64,000 nucleotides of DNA from an uncultured Pelagibacteraceae bacterium (GTDB lineage Bacteria; Pseudomonadota; Alphaproteobacteria; Pelagibacterales; Pelagibacteraceae): NCBI GenBank assembly GCA_902579115.1, contig CACHFP010000004.1:1-64000 (forward strand), given 5' to 3'. Shown in pieces: positions 9,488 to 19,145 of the stretch (its first letter is position 1; every line of letters begins with the position of its first letter). Made by a program: the position numbers and the translations under genes. The notes beneath the pieces were generated by a model, which was not told where the DNA came from, ran no database searches, and was given only the letters and a program-made list of their open reading frames with translations.

Positions 9488-10801
9488 TTAAGTTTTTAAT
9501 TTTGATTTAATTTTATTCAGACTTAATATTTCACTTTTAGAGTTTAATTCCTTAAATTCTAAATCATCCCCCTGAGATTTTGAGCCGATTATGATTTGAT
9601 AAGGAACTCCAATCAAGTCGTGTTTTTTAAATTTATTTGACATATTTTCATCAAGATCATCTAACAATACGTCAATATTTTGTTTTTTTAATTCTAGGTA
9701 AATTTTGTGAGCTTTTTCCAAGTTTTCTTTATTATTTTTATTGATGCTAGGTATAATAACCACATCAAAAGGTGCTATAGATTTTGGCCATTTCATTACA
9801 TTATTGTTATAGTTAGCTTCGATTGTCGCGCCAACTAATCTAGATACTCCTATTCCATACGAACCCATTTTTACGGATGTTTTTTTTCCATTTTTATCAT
9901 CAATCAAACAATTCAATGGTTTAGAATATTTATCGCTAAAATAAAAAATATGCCCTACTTCTATCCCTCTTGTTACCATTTGATTTTCTTTATTAACATT
10001 TTTATCAAATTCATCTTTTTTATACTTTTCATCTGTTACAGCATATATTTTGTTAAAATCCTCTCTCATTTTTTTTAAAGATTTCTCTTCAAAACTATAT
10101 TGACTAAAATTTATTTGAAAAATGTTTTTATCTGCATAAATTTTACTTTCACCTGTTTCAGCTAGAATAACAAATTCATGAGAAAGTTCTCCTCCAATTG
10201 GTCCAGTATCTGCTGCCATTGGTATTGCTTTTAAGCCAAGGCGATGAAATGTTTTCAAATATGAATAAAACATTTTATTGTATGATTTTATTGCGTCTTC
10301 ATCGGATAAATCAAAAGAATATGCATCTTTCATGTAAAATTCTTTGCATCTCATAACGCCAAATCTTGGTCTAATTTCATCTCTAAACTTCCATTGTATA
10401 TGATAAAGAAGTTGTGGTAATAATTTATAAGATTTAACACTTGATCTAAAGACGTCTGTTATTAATTCCTCATTCGTTGGACCATAGAGCATCTCTCTAC
10501 CCTGACGATCTTTTATTCTTAACATTTCCTCTCCATAATCTTCGTATCTTCCGCTTTCTTTCCAAATTTCTGCTGATTGAATTGTTGGCATTAACATTTC
10601 TTGTGCTCCTATAAAATTTTGTTCTTCTCTAACAATTTGTTCAATTTTTTTCATTACTTTAAAGCCTAATGGTAACCAAGAATATATACCTGCTGAAGAT
10701 TGTTTGATCATTCCTGTTTGTAGCATAAGTTGATGCGACTTTATTTTAGCCTCAGCTGGAAGATCTTTTATAATAGGAACGAATAATTTTGAGAGAAGCA
10801 T
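9488..10801 (-). CDS. proS: Prolyl-tRNA synthetase, short alphaproteobacterial form
   Basis: Class II enzyme charging tRNA-Pro. At 437 residues it lacks the roughly 180-residue editing (INS) domain found between motifs 2 and 3 in the E. coli type, as in other alphaproteobacterial ProS proteins. Motif 2 is FRDEIRPRFGVMRCKEFYMKDAYSF in two parts, TGPIGGELSHEF follows, and motif 3 is GSYGIGVSRLVGATIE. The C-terminal anticodon-binding domain spans about residues 330-437 (PFDVVIIPS..., DDLDENMSNKFK). Without the cis editing domain, mischarged Ala-tRNA-Pro would have to be cleared by a separate deacylase not seen here. It overlaps the DUF1467 stop by 1 bp. Confidence 0.95.
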   Translation of the reverse strand: MLLSKLFVPIIKDLPAEAKIKSHQLMLQTGMIKQSSAGIYSWLPLGFKVMKKIEQIVREEQNFIGAQEMLMPTIQSAEIWKESGRYEDYGEEMLRIKDRQGREMLYGPTNEELITDVFRSSVKSYKLLPQLLYHIQWKFRDEIRPRFGVMRCKEFYMKDAYSFDLSDEDAIKSYNKMFYSYLKTFHRLGLKAIPMAADTGPIGGELSHEFVILAETGESKIYADKNIFQINFSQYSFEEKSLKKMREDFNKIYAVTDEKYKKDEFDKNVNKENQMVTRGIEVGHIFYFSDKYSKPLNCLIDDKNGKKTSVKMGSYGIGVSRLVGATIEANYNNNVMKWPKSIAPFDVVIIPSINKNNKENLEKAHKIYLELKKQNIDVLLDDLDENMSNKFKKHDLIGVPYQIIIGSKSQGDDLEFKELNSKSEILSLNKIKSKLKT

Positions 10802-11055
10802 TATTTTAAAAATTCCCTTAAATTTAACAAATCAATTTCAACTAGATAATATATCACTATAAAAATTATAGTAGTGATTATAGTGGTAATAAAAAATTTT
10901 TTAGCTATTTTTGGATTTTTCGGTGCCCCCGGATCCATTCCCTCAATTTTCTCTCTAAAAACTTCTTTATTTGATTGAATTCCTACAGGTAATACTGAGA
11001 AAAATATTATCCACCATATCATTACATAGATTATTATAGATCCTGTTATCCCCAT
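10801..11055 (-). CDS. DUF1467 family small membrane protein
   Basis: An 84-residue protein with two predicted membrane helices: GSIIIYVMIWWIIFFSVLPVG at the N-terminus (in two parts with the flanking IT) and FFITTIITTIIFIVIYYLV in the second half. Between them lies a short loop with EGMDPGAPKNPKI. The WWIIFF...LPVG start and the D-GAP-NP loop are characteristic of DUF1467, an alphaproteobacterial family of unknown function usually found between rnj and proS, exactly as here. It overlaps both neighbours by 1 bp. Its role is unknown. Confidence 0.88.
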   Translation of the reverse strand: MGITGSIIIYVMIWWIIFFSVLPVGIQSNKEVFREKIEGMDPGAPKNPKIAKKFFITTIITTIIFIVIYYLVEIDLLNLREFLK

Positions 11056-12716
11056 TAAATTCTAGCGATATTAATATTGGTAAACGGTTTTTTTCCAGTT
11101 TTTTCTCTAACAATTCTTCTGCAGTTTTGTTTTAATATTTCTATTAAGTTTTGCTGTTGTTTTTTATTTTCCATAGAAAAAGTTTTACAAATATTCATTA
11201 TCTCATCCTCCATATCAAAAATAAAAGTATCATCTTCATTTTTTTCAGGGATACCTTTGTAAGAAATTACAGGTCTTTTAATATTTCCGTTGTTAGAAAC
11301 TATTAGAGTAATTTCAAGATATCCATTTAAAGATAAATTTTTTCTATCTCTAATTGATTGAGAGTCTGTTTCAACATTAATATCTCCATCAAGGTAAACT
11401 TTACCTGATGGTGCTTTATCAATGATTTCTGGTTTATTACCAGGTAATATTTTTATGATATCGCCATTTTCAATTAATAGAGTTTTTGGTATTTGCATTT
11501 CTTTTGCGAAAGAGACATGTTCAGCCATGTGTCTATGTTCTCCATGTACTGGTATGACACATTGAGGTTTAACCCATTTGTACATATCTTTTAAGTCCTC
11601 TCTATTTGGATGACCAGAAACATGCACGAACGCATTTTCCTCGCTAATCATTTCCATCTTATTTTTAACTATTAAGTTTTGTAAATGATATAATTTCTTT
11701 TCATTTCCTGGAATAATTTTTGAGGAAAAAATTACACAGTCACTTTTTTCTAAATGCACATCTGGGTGAATACCATTGATTATTCTATTCATTGCTCCCA
11801 TTGGCTCTCCTTGGCTACCAGTGGCTAAATATAAAATTTTATTCTTTGCAATTTTTTTTGCGTCTCTTGGCTCTAAGGGTTCAATAAGTCCTTGAAGATA
11901 ACCACATTTTCTTGCTGCTTTGTATATTCTTTGCATAGATCTACCTACTAAGCAGATAGCTCTACTAGTTTTTTTTGCACAATAAAAGATGGACTCCATT
12001 CTTGCAACATTTGAAGCAAAAGATGTGACGAGAATTCTATTAGTTTTTATTTCCATTATTCTAAGAAGACTGTCTCTCACTTCCGACTCTGATCCAGCTC
12101 TACCAGGGCTGAAAATATTTGTGGAGTCACAAATCATAGCTGAAACACCGCCATCACCAATAGATTTTAATTTTTGCTCATCAATTTGACTTCCTATTAA
12201 AGGATTAGGATCGATTTTCCAATCTCCAGTATGTAATACAGTGCCAAGAGGAGTTTTGATACTTAAACCATTTGGTTCCAAAATTGAATGGGTTAAAGTA
12301 ACAAAGTCTATTTGAAATTCACCTAATTTTATTTTGCCATTAAGAGGAACTACCTCCAAGTAAGAAGAAATATCAATTTTTTTTTCCTTAAATTTTTCCA
12401 AAATAAGAGCAGCTGTGAACGGGGTTGCAAACATTTTGCATTTTAAATTAGGCCATATATGTGCAACTGCGCCAATATGATCTTCGTGAGCATGGGTTAA
12501 CACAATTCCTAACAAATCATCTTTTTTATCTATTATAAATCCTGCATCTGGCATAATTAAATCAACTCCAGGAACAGAGTCGTCAGCAAAAGAAACACCC
12601 ATATCAACAATAATCCATTTCTGATTGTCCTCTTTACCATAAGCGTATAAATTCATATTTCCACCTATTTCGCCTGACCCTCCTAGAGGACAAAAAATTA
12701 ATTCTTCTTTTTTCAT
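11055..12716 (-). CDS. rnj: Ribonuclease J
   Basis: Metallo-beta-lactamase/beta-CASP nuclease with endo- and 5'-3' exonuclease activity in RNA processing and decay. It has 553 residues. Metal-binding motifs are THAHEDHIGA, LTHS, HTGDWKID and, in the beta-CASP part, ATGSQGEPMGAM and HVSGHPNREDL with VIPVHGEHRHMAEH. The C-terminal domain is at about 450-553. The genome also encodes an RNase E/G-type enzyme (56785-58605), so both degradation enzymes coexist, as in many alphaproteobacteria. It overlaps coaX by 4 bp upstream. Confidence 0.95.
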   Translation of the reverse strand: MKKEELIFCPLGGSGEIGGNMNLYAYGKEDNQKWIIVDMGVSFADDSVPGVDLIMPDAGFIIDKKDDLLGIVLTHAHEDHIGAVAHIWPNLKCKMFATPFTAALILEKFKEKKIDISSYLEVVPLNGKIKLGEFQIDFVTLTHSILEPNGLSIKTPLGTVLHTGDWKIDPNPLIGSQIDEQKLKSIGDGGVSAMICDSTNIFSPGRAGSESEVRDSLLRIMEIKTNRILVTSFASNVARMESIFYCAKKTSRAICLVGRSMQRIYKAARKCGYLQGLIEPLEPRDAKKIAKNKILYLATGSQGEPMGAMNRIINGIHPDVHLEKSDCVIFSSKIIPGNEKKLYHLQNLIVKNKMEMISEENAFVHVSGHPNREDLKDMYKWVKPQCVIPVHGEHRHMAEHVSFAKEMQIPKTLLIENGDIIKILPGNKPEIIDKAPSGKVYLDGDINVETDSQSIRDRKNLSLNGYLEITLIVSNNGNIKRPVISYKGIPEKNEDDTFIFDMEDEIMNICKTFSMENKKQQQNLIEILKQNCRRIVREKTGKKPFTNINIARI

Positions 12717-13459
12717 ATAAGTTCTCTGTAGACTTTTGAAATACCTTTAATTGTTATGTTTTGATCAACTGTTGTTTTCTTATCAATTACTTTGTCAAAA
12801 AGATTTGCGTAACCCCCTGTTAATATTATTTTATAATCCATTTTCCAATTCAAAGTAATTTTATTAATTATATTATTTATTAATCCTTCGTAACCCCAGA
12901 TAAAACCAGCATTTAATGCATCTTTTGTATTTTTACCATAGCTCTTTTGTTTTTTTTTTAAATCAAAAATAGGAAGTAAAGCAGTAAACTGATTCAAGTT
13001 TTTCATGGATAGTTTTATACCTGGTGCTATTACTCCTCCCTCATAAACACTATTTTTAACAATATCAAAAGTGGTGGCAGTACCAAAATCAATTATTAGA
13101 CAATTTTCAAATTTTTTTCCCTCTATAGAATTAGCAATTCTATCAGATCCTAATTGATTTATATTTTTTATATTGATCTTAATCATTTTTTTTAAATTTA
13201 ATTTTTTTATTTCGAAAACTTTTAATTTAAATCTTTTCAGGTTTTTTTTAAGTTTTTTAAAAGCTAATGGAACTACACTAGAAAATAAAATTTTTTTTTT
13301 TATTTTTTCGTTTAAAAGCTTCGTAAAAATTTTATTTGTATATCCTTTTGTATATATCTTTTTTGTATCAAAAATTACTGATTTTATTATTTGAGAATTT
13401 TTATTTAATACGCAAATTCTCGTAGATGTATTTCCTATATCTCCAACAATGTAATACAT
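12713..13459 (-). CDS. coaX: Type III pantothenate kinase
   Basis: ATP-dependent phosphorylation of pantothenate, first step of coenzyme A synthesis. It has 248 residues of the ASKHA fold. Motifs are GDIGNTSTR at the N-terminus (phosphate 1), LGSDRIAN, IDFGTATTFD (phosphate 2) and GGVIAPG; the LTGG near the C-terminus matches the adenosine motif. The type III family is insensitive to CoA feedback and has a monovalent cation requirement. The position between birA and rnj is the usual alphaproteobacterial one. Confidence 0.94.
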   Translation of the reverse strand: MYYIVGDIGNTSTRICVLNKNSQIIKSVIFDTKKIYTKGYTNKIFTKLLNEKIKKKILFSSVVPLAFKKLKKNLKRFKLKVFEIKKLNLKKMIKINIKNINQLGSDRIANSIEGKKFENCLIIDFGTATTFDIVKNSVYEGGVIAPGIKLSMKNLNQFTALLPIFDLKKKQKSYGKNTKDALNAGFIWGYEGLINNIINKITLNWKMDYKIILTGGYANLFDKVIDKKTTVDQNITIKGISKVYRELI

Positions 13460-13464
13460 TTAGA

Positions 13465-14028
13465 TTATCTATATTTCCTTTTTAGCTGTGAAAATGACAG
13501 ATGATAACTGTCTTTAAGAAATTTTTCATAAGTAGTTAATATATTTTTCAAAATCTTTTGATTATTAATTTTTTTTTTTATTATATTTTTTAAACAAGTT
13601 GATTTAAAGCTTTTGTTTTGTGGAGCAATATTAGTATTTAAACCAATTCCAACTATTAAGTAATTAAATTCATTAAAATAAAATTTTTCTTGTAAAATTC
13701 CGCAAAATTTTTCTTTATTAAATAATAGGTCATTTGGCCACTTAATTTTGATATTTCTTGAAATTTTTTTAGATAATATATTCTTAATTATTTTGGGATT
13801 GAGTATGGCAAATTCTTTGAAATTTATCTTTTTATTATCTAAATTAAAAAAAATACTGATATATAAATTTCCTTTTTTAGAAATCCATTTTTTTCCCATT
13901 CTTCCTCGGCCTCTAATTTGTTTTTCAGCAGTAATAAGAGTGGGTGTAGAAATTTTTTTTCTAATCAACTTTATTGCAATATCGTTAGTGCTTCTTACTG
14001 TTTTATATTTTTTAAGTCTAATTTTCAT
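13465..14028 (-). CDS. birA: Biotin--[acetyl-CoA-carboxylase] ligase, minimal form
   Basis: Attaches biotin to AccB through biotinyl-5'-AMP. At 187 residues it consists of the catalytic domain only. It has SxxRSTND near the N-terminus, the biotinyl-AMP loop RGRGRMGKKW, IKWPNDLLF and KFCGILQE, and VGIGLNTN. There is no N-terminal winged-helix DNA-binding domain, so it cannot act as a BirA-type repressor. It also ends at SQLKRKYR, where longer ligases continue into an SH3-like C-terminal domain of about 45-50 residues. The target AccB is at 60044. The stop of nuoN is 1 bp from its start. Confidence 0.92.
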   Translation of the reverse strand: MKIRLKKYKTVRSTNDIAIKLIRKKISTPTLITAEKQIRGRGRMGKKWISKKGNLYISIFFNLDNKKINFKEFAILNPKIIKNILSKKISRNIKIKWPNDLLFNKEKFCGILQEKFYFNEFNYLIVGIGLNTNIAPQNKSFKSTCLKNIIKKKINNQKILKNILTTYEKFLKDSYHLSFSQLKRKYR

Positions 14029-15443
14029 TAATTACTGAATAAGGAGATAACTAGATTATTCAATATTGAGGGATACAAAAAGAATGTTAGTAAAATTGTG
14101 CAACTTGCAAAAACTGAAGCCTGAGCATTTTTATTTTTTCCAGTGTCAAAAGTAATTATATTGTCGTCAAAATAGATTGTCTTTATAATCTTTAAATAAT
14201 AAAAAGCTGACATAACTGTTGTTAGCAAACCTATAATTGCTAATGTATACATTTCTTTTTCAAGAACTGCTACGAAGACATAAAATTTGGCGAAGAACCC
14301 ACCTAAAGGTGGAACACCAGCTAAAGAAAATAATATTATTAAAAATGAAATCGCAAGAAGAGGATGTTTTTTAGAAATACCTGATAAATCTGAAATGTTC
14401 TCTTTATATTGACCATCTTTTTTTAATAAATAAAGACATGAAAAAGCTCCAATATTCATCACAACATAAATTGATATATAAACTATTGCGCTTTGGTATC
14501 CTGAAATAGCCCCAGTAGCCACACCAGCTAAAGCATATCCTATATGTCCTATTGAGCTGTAAGCTAGCAGCCTTTTAAAATTTTTTTGAACCATTGCAGC
14601 TACTGCGCCCAAAATCATAGAAGCAATTGAGATAAAAATAATAATAGTCTGCCATTCTAATAAAATATTAGAAAAAGGTATAAACATAAATTTAATTAAT
14701 AAAGCTAAACCCGCAACTTTTGGTACAACAGCAAAATAACTCGTAATAGAGGTTGGAGCTCCTTCATAAACATCAGGTGTCCACATATGAAAAGGCACAG
14801 CTGAAACTTTAAATGCAAGACCCACAAGTATGAATACCATAGCAAATACTGCTCCAGTGTTTTCTTTAGTTAATTGATCTGAAATATAGTCAAAATTAGT
14901 AGATCCGGTAAATCCATATAGTAATGAACAACCATATAATAAAAGGCCTGATGATAATGCACTTAAAACAAAATATTTTATTCCAGACTCTGTAGATCTT
15001 AAGTTATCTCGATCTATCGAAGCTAAAATATAAAGGGAGAGCGATTGAAGTTCAAGACCAAGGTAAAAGAGAATTAGATCATTAGCACTTACCATAAAAA
15101 ACATTCCTAAAATCGATAGCAAAATAATTATTGGGTATTCAAATTTATCCAATTTATTTTCTACTATAAAATTTTTGGAGGAATTAAGAACAAACAGTGA
15201 TGATAAAAGTATCAGCACTTTAAAATAATTTGAAAATGCGTCTCTAGTAAAACTATCTGAAAAGATTTTTATTTCATTATGAGAACTACTTAAAATTATA
15301 GCAATTGTAGTAATTATAATTATTGATGAAAAATTGAAAATAATATTAAAGCTTTTTTTGATGAATACTCCTGCCATTAGAATAGTAAAAATAGAAAGAG
15401 ATAAAAATATCTCTGGAAGCATTATATCTAAATTATTAATCAT
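14028..15443 (-). CDS. nuoN: NADH-quinone oxidoreductase subunit N
   Basis: Antiporter-like membrane subunit of complex I, contributing a proton channel. It has 471 residues and about 14 hydrophobic helices. The core matches the proton-antiporter family: conserved Glu in FYLGLELQSLSLYIL, the Lys-containing FKVSAVPFHMWTPDVYEGAPT, and KNFKRLLAYSSIGHIGY. It is the last nuo gene, 2 nt after nuoM, and overlaps birA by 1 bp. Confidence 0.96.
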   Translation of the reverse strand: MINNLDIMLPEIFLSLSIFTILMAGVFIKKSFNIIFNFSSIIIITTIAIILSSSHNEIKIFSDSFTRDAFSNYFKVLILLSSLFVLNSSKNFIVENKLDKFEYPIIILLSILGMFFMVSANDLILFYLGLELQSLSLYILASIDRDNLRSTESGIKYFVLSALSSGLLLYGCSLLYGFTGSTNFDYISDQLTKENTGAVFAMVFILVGLAFKVSAVPFHMWTPDVYEGAPTSITSYFAVVPKVAGLALLIKFMFIPFSNILLEWQTIIIFISIASMILGAVAAMVQKNFKRLLAYSSIGHIGYALAGVATGAISGYQSAIVYISIYVVMNIGAFSCLYLLKKDGQYKENISDLSGISKKHPLLAISFLIILFSLAGVPPLGGFFAKFYVFVAVLEKEMYTLAIIGLLTTVMSAFYYLKIIKTIYFDDNIITFDTGKNKNAQASVFASCTILLTFFLYPSILNNLVISLFSN

Positions 15444-15445
15444 AT

Positions 15446-16924
15446 TTAATTCCCATTGAGTGCTATTTGATAATTATCTATTAAACTGTTAACTGAAACG
15501 TTAAATGTTTCCATAAGTGGTAATGGATAAAAACCAAAAAAAATGACAAAAAAAGCTAAAGTGGCTAACATTAAAATCTCTGACTTATTAATATCTTTGA
15601 GATTTTTGATATCTGAGTTATTTACTGTTCCAAAAATTACTCTTTTAGTCATCCATAACATATATGCTGCACCAAGAATTACTCCAAAAGTTGCCAGCAT
15701 GGCAGCTAAATAACTTTTTTGAAAAGTTCCAGTCAAAACGAGAAATTCTCCAAGAAATCCAGAAGTTCCAGGTAGCCCAAGAGCTGCGAGTGCAAATACT
15801 AAAAATAAAAAAGAATATTTGGGTAAATAATTAACTAAACCTCCATAAGCACTTATCATCCTTGAATGTAACCTATCATAAACAACGCCAACACATAAAA
15901 ATAGCGCTGCAGAAATTAGGCCATGACTTATCATTTGATAAATGCTGCCTTCAATTCCTTGTTTAGTTAATGTAAAAATTCCTAAGGTTACATAACCCAT
16001 ATGAGCTACAGATGAATATGCAATTAATTTTTTCATATCATCCTGCATTAAAGCAACTAAAGAAGTATAAATGATTGCTATAATGCTTAAAGTGAAAATC
16101 AGTGGAGTAAAAAATTCTGAAGCAATAGGAAACATTGGTATTGAGAATCTTAAAAAACCATAGCCAGCCATTTTGAGTAAAATTGCAGCTAGAATAACTG
16201 ATCCAGCTGTTGGCGCTTCAACATGTGCATCCGGAAGCCAAGTATGCACTGGCCACATTGGCATTTTTACAGCAAAAGAGCTTAGGAATGCTAACCATAA
16301 AATATTTTGATACTCTTTAGGAATAGTTATTTCATAAATTTGTGTTATGTCAGTTGTTCCTGTTAACCAGTAAATCATAATTATAGCTACAAGCATTAAA
16401 ACTGAGCCAAGCAAAGTAAATAGAAAAAATTTAAATGCTGAGTAGACTCTTCTCGGGCCTCCCCAAACGCCAATGATCAAAAACATTGGTATTAAACCCG
16501 CCTCAAAAAATAGATAAAAAATTACCAAATCCAGCGAACAAAAAACACCAATCATAAAAGTTTCTAGAATTAAGATGGCAATTAAAAATTCTTTTACCCG
16601 TGTCTTTATACTATTAATACAAGAGACAATACATATTGGTGTAATGAAAGTTGTTAAAACTATAAATAATATAGATATTCCATCTATACCTAACTTAAAT
16701 TTTATAAAATTATTTATCCAAGACTTCTCTTCAACAAATTGAAATTCTGAAGTTTTAACATCTAAAGAGTACCAAAGAAATAATGATAATAAGAAAGTAG
16801 CTATACTGCTAAATAAAGATATATAAATTGAGCTATAATTATTTGTTTTATCTTTAGATAAAAAAATAAAAAATGAACTTATTAAAGGTAAAAAAATCAA
16901 TGTTGATAATATGGGAAAGTTCAT
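15446..16924 (-). CDS. nuoM: NADH-quinone oxidoreductase subunit M
   Basis: Antiporter-like membrane subunit of complex I. It has 492 residues and about 14 membrane helices. The conserved Glu is in FYLFFEAGLIPMFLIIGVWG; the channel region is SSFAVKMPMWPVHTWLPDAHVEAPT, followed by LAAILLKMAGYG and MKKLIAYSSVAHMGYVTLG. It lies between nuoL (1 nt gap) and nuoN, the standard order. Confidence 0.97.
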   Translation of the reverse strand: MNFPILSTLIFLPLISSFFIFLSKDKTNNYSSIYISLFSSIATFLLSLFLWYSLDVKTSEFQFVEEKSWINNFIKFKLGIDGISILFIVLTTFITPICIVSCINSIKTRVKEFLIAILILETFMIGVFCSLDLVIFYLFFEAGLIPMFLIIGVWGGPRRVYSAFKFFLFTLLGSVLMLVAIIMIYWLTGTTDITQIYEITIPKEYQNILWLAFLSSFAVKMPMWPVHTWLPDAHVEAPTAGSVILAAILLKMAGYGFLRFSIPMFPIASEFFTPLIFTLSIIAIIYTSLVALMQDDMKKLIAYSSVAHMGYVTLGIFTLTKQGIEGSIYQMISHGLISAALFLCVGVVYDRLHSRMISAYGGLVNYLPKYSFLFLVFALAALGLPGTSGFLGEFLVLTGTFQKSYLAAMLATFGVILGAAYMLWMTKRVIFGTVNNSDIKNLKDINKSEILMLATLAFFVIFFGFYPLPLMETFNVSVNSLIDNYQIALNGN

Positions 16925-16925
16925 T

Positions 16926-18833
16926 TTATTTTAAAATTAAATAAGTTAGTAGAACTGATAAACCTAATAACATTACAAAGGCATAGTCATAAATAAAACC
17001 AGTTTGTAAACGTCCTGTTTTATTAGAAATAATTTTTATTAATTTTGAAATTCCATCAGGACCAAACTTATCAATGATACCAACATCGCCTTTTTTCCAA
17101 AAAAATGAACCAATTTTTTTTGCTGGTCTAACAAATATTTTATCGTACAATTCGTCAATATACCATTTATTCAATAAAAATTCATATAATGGCAAATTTG
17201 TATTTTTAAAGTCCTCGATTAATTTTGGATTAGAAACATACAAATAAAATGAAATAGGCACAGATATTACAACTAAGATAGGAGTAATGAGTAAAAACCA
17301 CAGTGGAATTACATCGCTTTTAATCTCACTCAAAAAAAATATTGATGTTTTCCAAAAATCAACACTATGATCCCCTATGAAAATACTTTTAAAAAAGTAT
17401 CCCGAAAAAATTGCACCAATACTTAAAAATAATAATGGTATCAACATTATTAAAGGTGACTCATGTGTTTCTTTAATTGAAATTATTTTGTTATTGTAGG
17501 TTCCGTGGAATACTTTAAAAAACAATCTCCAAGAATAGATTGAGGTTAAAAATGCTGTCAAAATACCTATAGTAGCAGCATAATTTCCTAATGGTGAATT
17601 TTTCAGATAAGCAAATTCAATAATTGCATCTTTTGAATAAAAACCAGATAGTAAAGGAAACCCTGTAAGTGCCAGTGTTCCTATTAGCATAAAAATATAA
17701 GTATAAGGCAATTTTTTTCTTATACCTCCCATATTTCTTATGTCTTGCTCATCATTAAAAGCATGAATTACAGAACCAGCGCCTAGAAAAAGAAGAGCTT
17801 TAAAAAAAGCATGGGTAAATAAATGAAACATTGCCACATGATATGCTCCTACTCCTGCAGCAAAAAACATATAACCTAATTGACTACAAGTTGAATATGC
17901 AACTATCTTCTTAATATCATTTTGAACTAATGCAACGGATGCTGCAAATATTGCTGTTATCAATCCAATTACAGTAACAAAATTTAGAGCGATTTCAGAG
18001 TACTCAAACATTGGTGAGCATCTTACAACAAGAAAAACTCCGGCTGTGACCATGGTAGCTGCATGAATTAATGCTGAAACTGGCGTAGGACCTTCCATAG
18101 CATCAGGTAACCAGGTGTGAAGTAAAAATTGTGCAGATTTTCCCATTGCACCAATAAATAAAAATATACAAATTAAATTTATTAATTTTAATTCTAATCC
18201 CAAAAACACCAATTTCTTTTCGGCATACAAACTCGTAGCCTCAAAAGCATCCTCAAAATTTATTGTTCCAAAAAAGAAAAAAATTAAGAAAATCGCTATT
18301 GCAAGACCAAAATCTCCAATTCTGTTTACTATAAAAGCTTTGATTGCAGCGTTATTTGCAGTTTCTTTTTTAAACCAAAAACCAATTAATAGATAAGAGC
18401 ATAAACCGACACCTTCCCATCCAAAAAAGAGCTGTAAAAAATTGTCCGAAACCACTAATACAAGCATAGAAAAAGTGAACAATGACAAGTAGGACATAAA
18501 TCTTGGTTTATGTGGATCGTGACTCATATAACCAATCGAATAAATATGCACCAAAGCTGAGACAAATGTAACAACTACAAGCATTACAGAACTTAATGGA
18601 TCTATATTAATTGACCAGTTTGCCGTAAATTTTCCTGATGAGATCCATTCAAAGACAAGGTAATTTCCATAAATATCGTTCTGGATACCCCTCAAAAAAA
18701 CAAATATTGATAAAATTGCAGACAAACTTACAAAAAAGCTTGTTGTAATTTCAGAAAAATATTTTGTAATTGATCCACCTAAATAGCCTATCAACGAACC
18801 AATTAATGGTAAAAATATTATTGCGTATTCCAT
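16926..18833 (-). CDS. nuoL: NADH-quinone oxidoreductase subunit L
   Basis: Distal antiporter-like membrane subunit of complex I, whose long lateral helix clamps the membrane arm. It has 635 residues. Signature segments are FFGWEGVGLCSYLLIGFWF, GKSAQFLLHTWLPDAMEGPTPVSALIHAATMVTAGVF (conserved Lys and His in the channel) and DIKKIVAYSTCSQLGYMF. The C-terminal part, about 450-635, contains the lateral helix and the final anchor. The start directly adjoins the nuoK stop. Confidence 0.97.
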   Translation of the reverse strand: MEYAIIFLPLIGSLIGYLGGSITKYFSEITTSFFVSLSAILSIFVFLRGIQNDIYGNYLVFEWISSGKFTANWSINIDPLSSVMLVVVTFVSALVHIYSIGYMSHDPHKPRFMSYLSLFTFSMLVLVVSDNFLQLFFGWEGVGLCSYLLIGFWFKKETANNAAIKAFIVNRIGDFGLAIAIFLIFFFFGTINFEDAFEATSLYAEKKLVFLGLELKLINLICIFLFIGAMGKSAQFLLHTWLPDAMEGPTPVSALIHAATMVTAGVFLVVRCSPMFEYSEIALNFVTVIGLITAIFAASVALVQNDIKKIVAYSTCSQLGYMFFAAGVGAYHVAMFHLFTHAFFKALLFLGAGSVIHAFNDEQDIRNMGGIRKKLPYTYIFMLIGTLALTGFPLLSGFYSKDAIIEFAYLKNSPLGNYAATIGILTAFLTSIYSWRLFFKVFHGTYNNKIISIKETHESPLIMLIPLLFLSIGAIFSGYFFKSIFIGDHSVDFWKTSIFFLSEIKSDVIPLWFLLITPILVVISVPISFYLYVSNPKLIEDFKNTNLPLYEFLLNKWYIDELYDKIFVRPAKKIGSFFWKKGDVGIIDKFGPDGISKLIKIISNKTGRLQTGFIYDYAFVMLLGLSVLLTYLILK

Positions 18834-19145
18834 TTAGCCTTTCATGCCGTGAATATCTTCTACTCTTATTGAACCCCTATTTCTGTAATAAACTACTATT
18901 ATAGCTAAACCTATAGCTGCCTCTGCTGCTGCGACTGTCAAAATAAGCATTGTGAAAATTTGGCCAACTATATTTCCTGAAAAAATTGAAAATGATATAA
19001 GATTTATATTTACTGCTAATAAGATAAGTTCTATTGACATTAATATTACTATCACATTTTTCCTATTCAAAAAAATTCCTATTACTCCTAGGAAAAAGAT
19101 AATTGCCCCTAATGATAAATAATGACCTAATCCAATTTCAATCAT
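18834..19145 (-). CDS. nuoK: NADH-quinone oxidoreductase subunit K
   Basis: Small three-helix membrane subunit of complex I (Nqo11/ND4L). It has 103 residues with the two functional Glu residues seen in [18 protein letters not shown] and [14 protein letters not shown]. The C-terminus [16 protein letters not shown] is typical. It overlaps nuoJ by 8 bp. Confidence 0.96.
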   Translation of the reverse strand: MIEIGLGHYLSLGAIIFFLGVIGIFLNRKNVIVILMSIELILLAVNINLISFSIFSGNIVGQIFTMLILTVAAAEAAIGLAIIVVYYRNRGSIRVEDIHGMKG

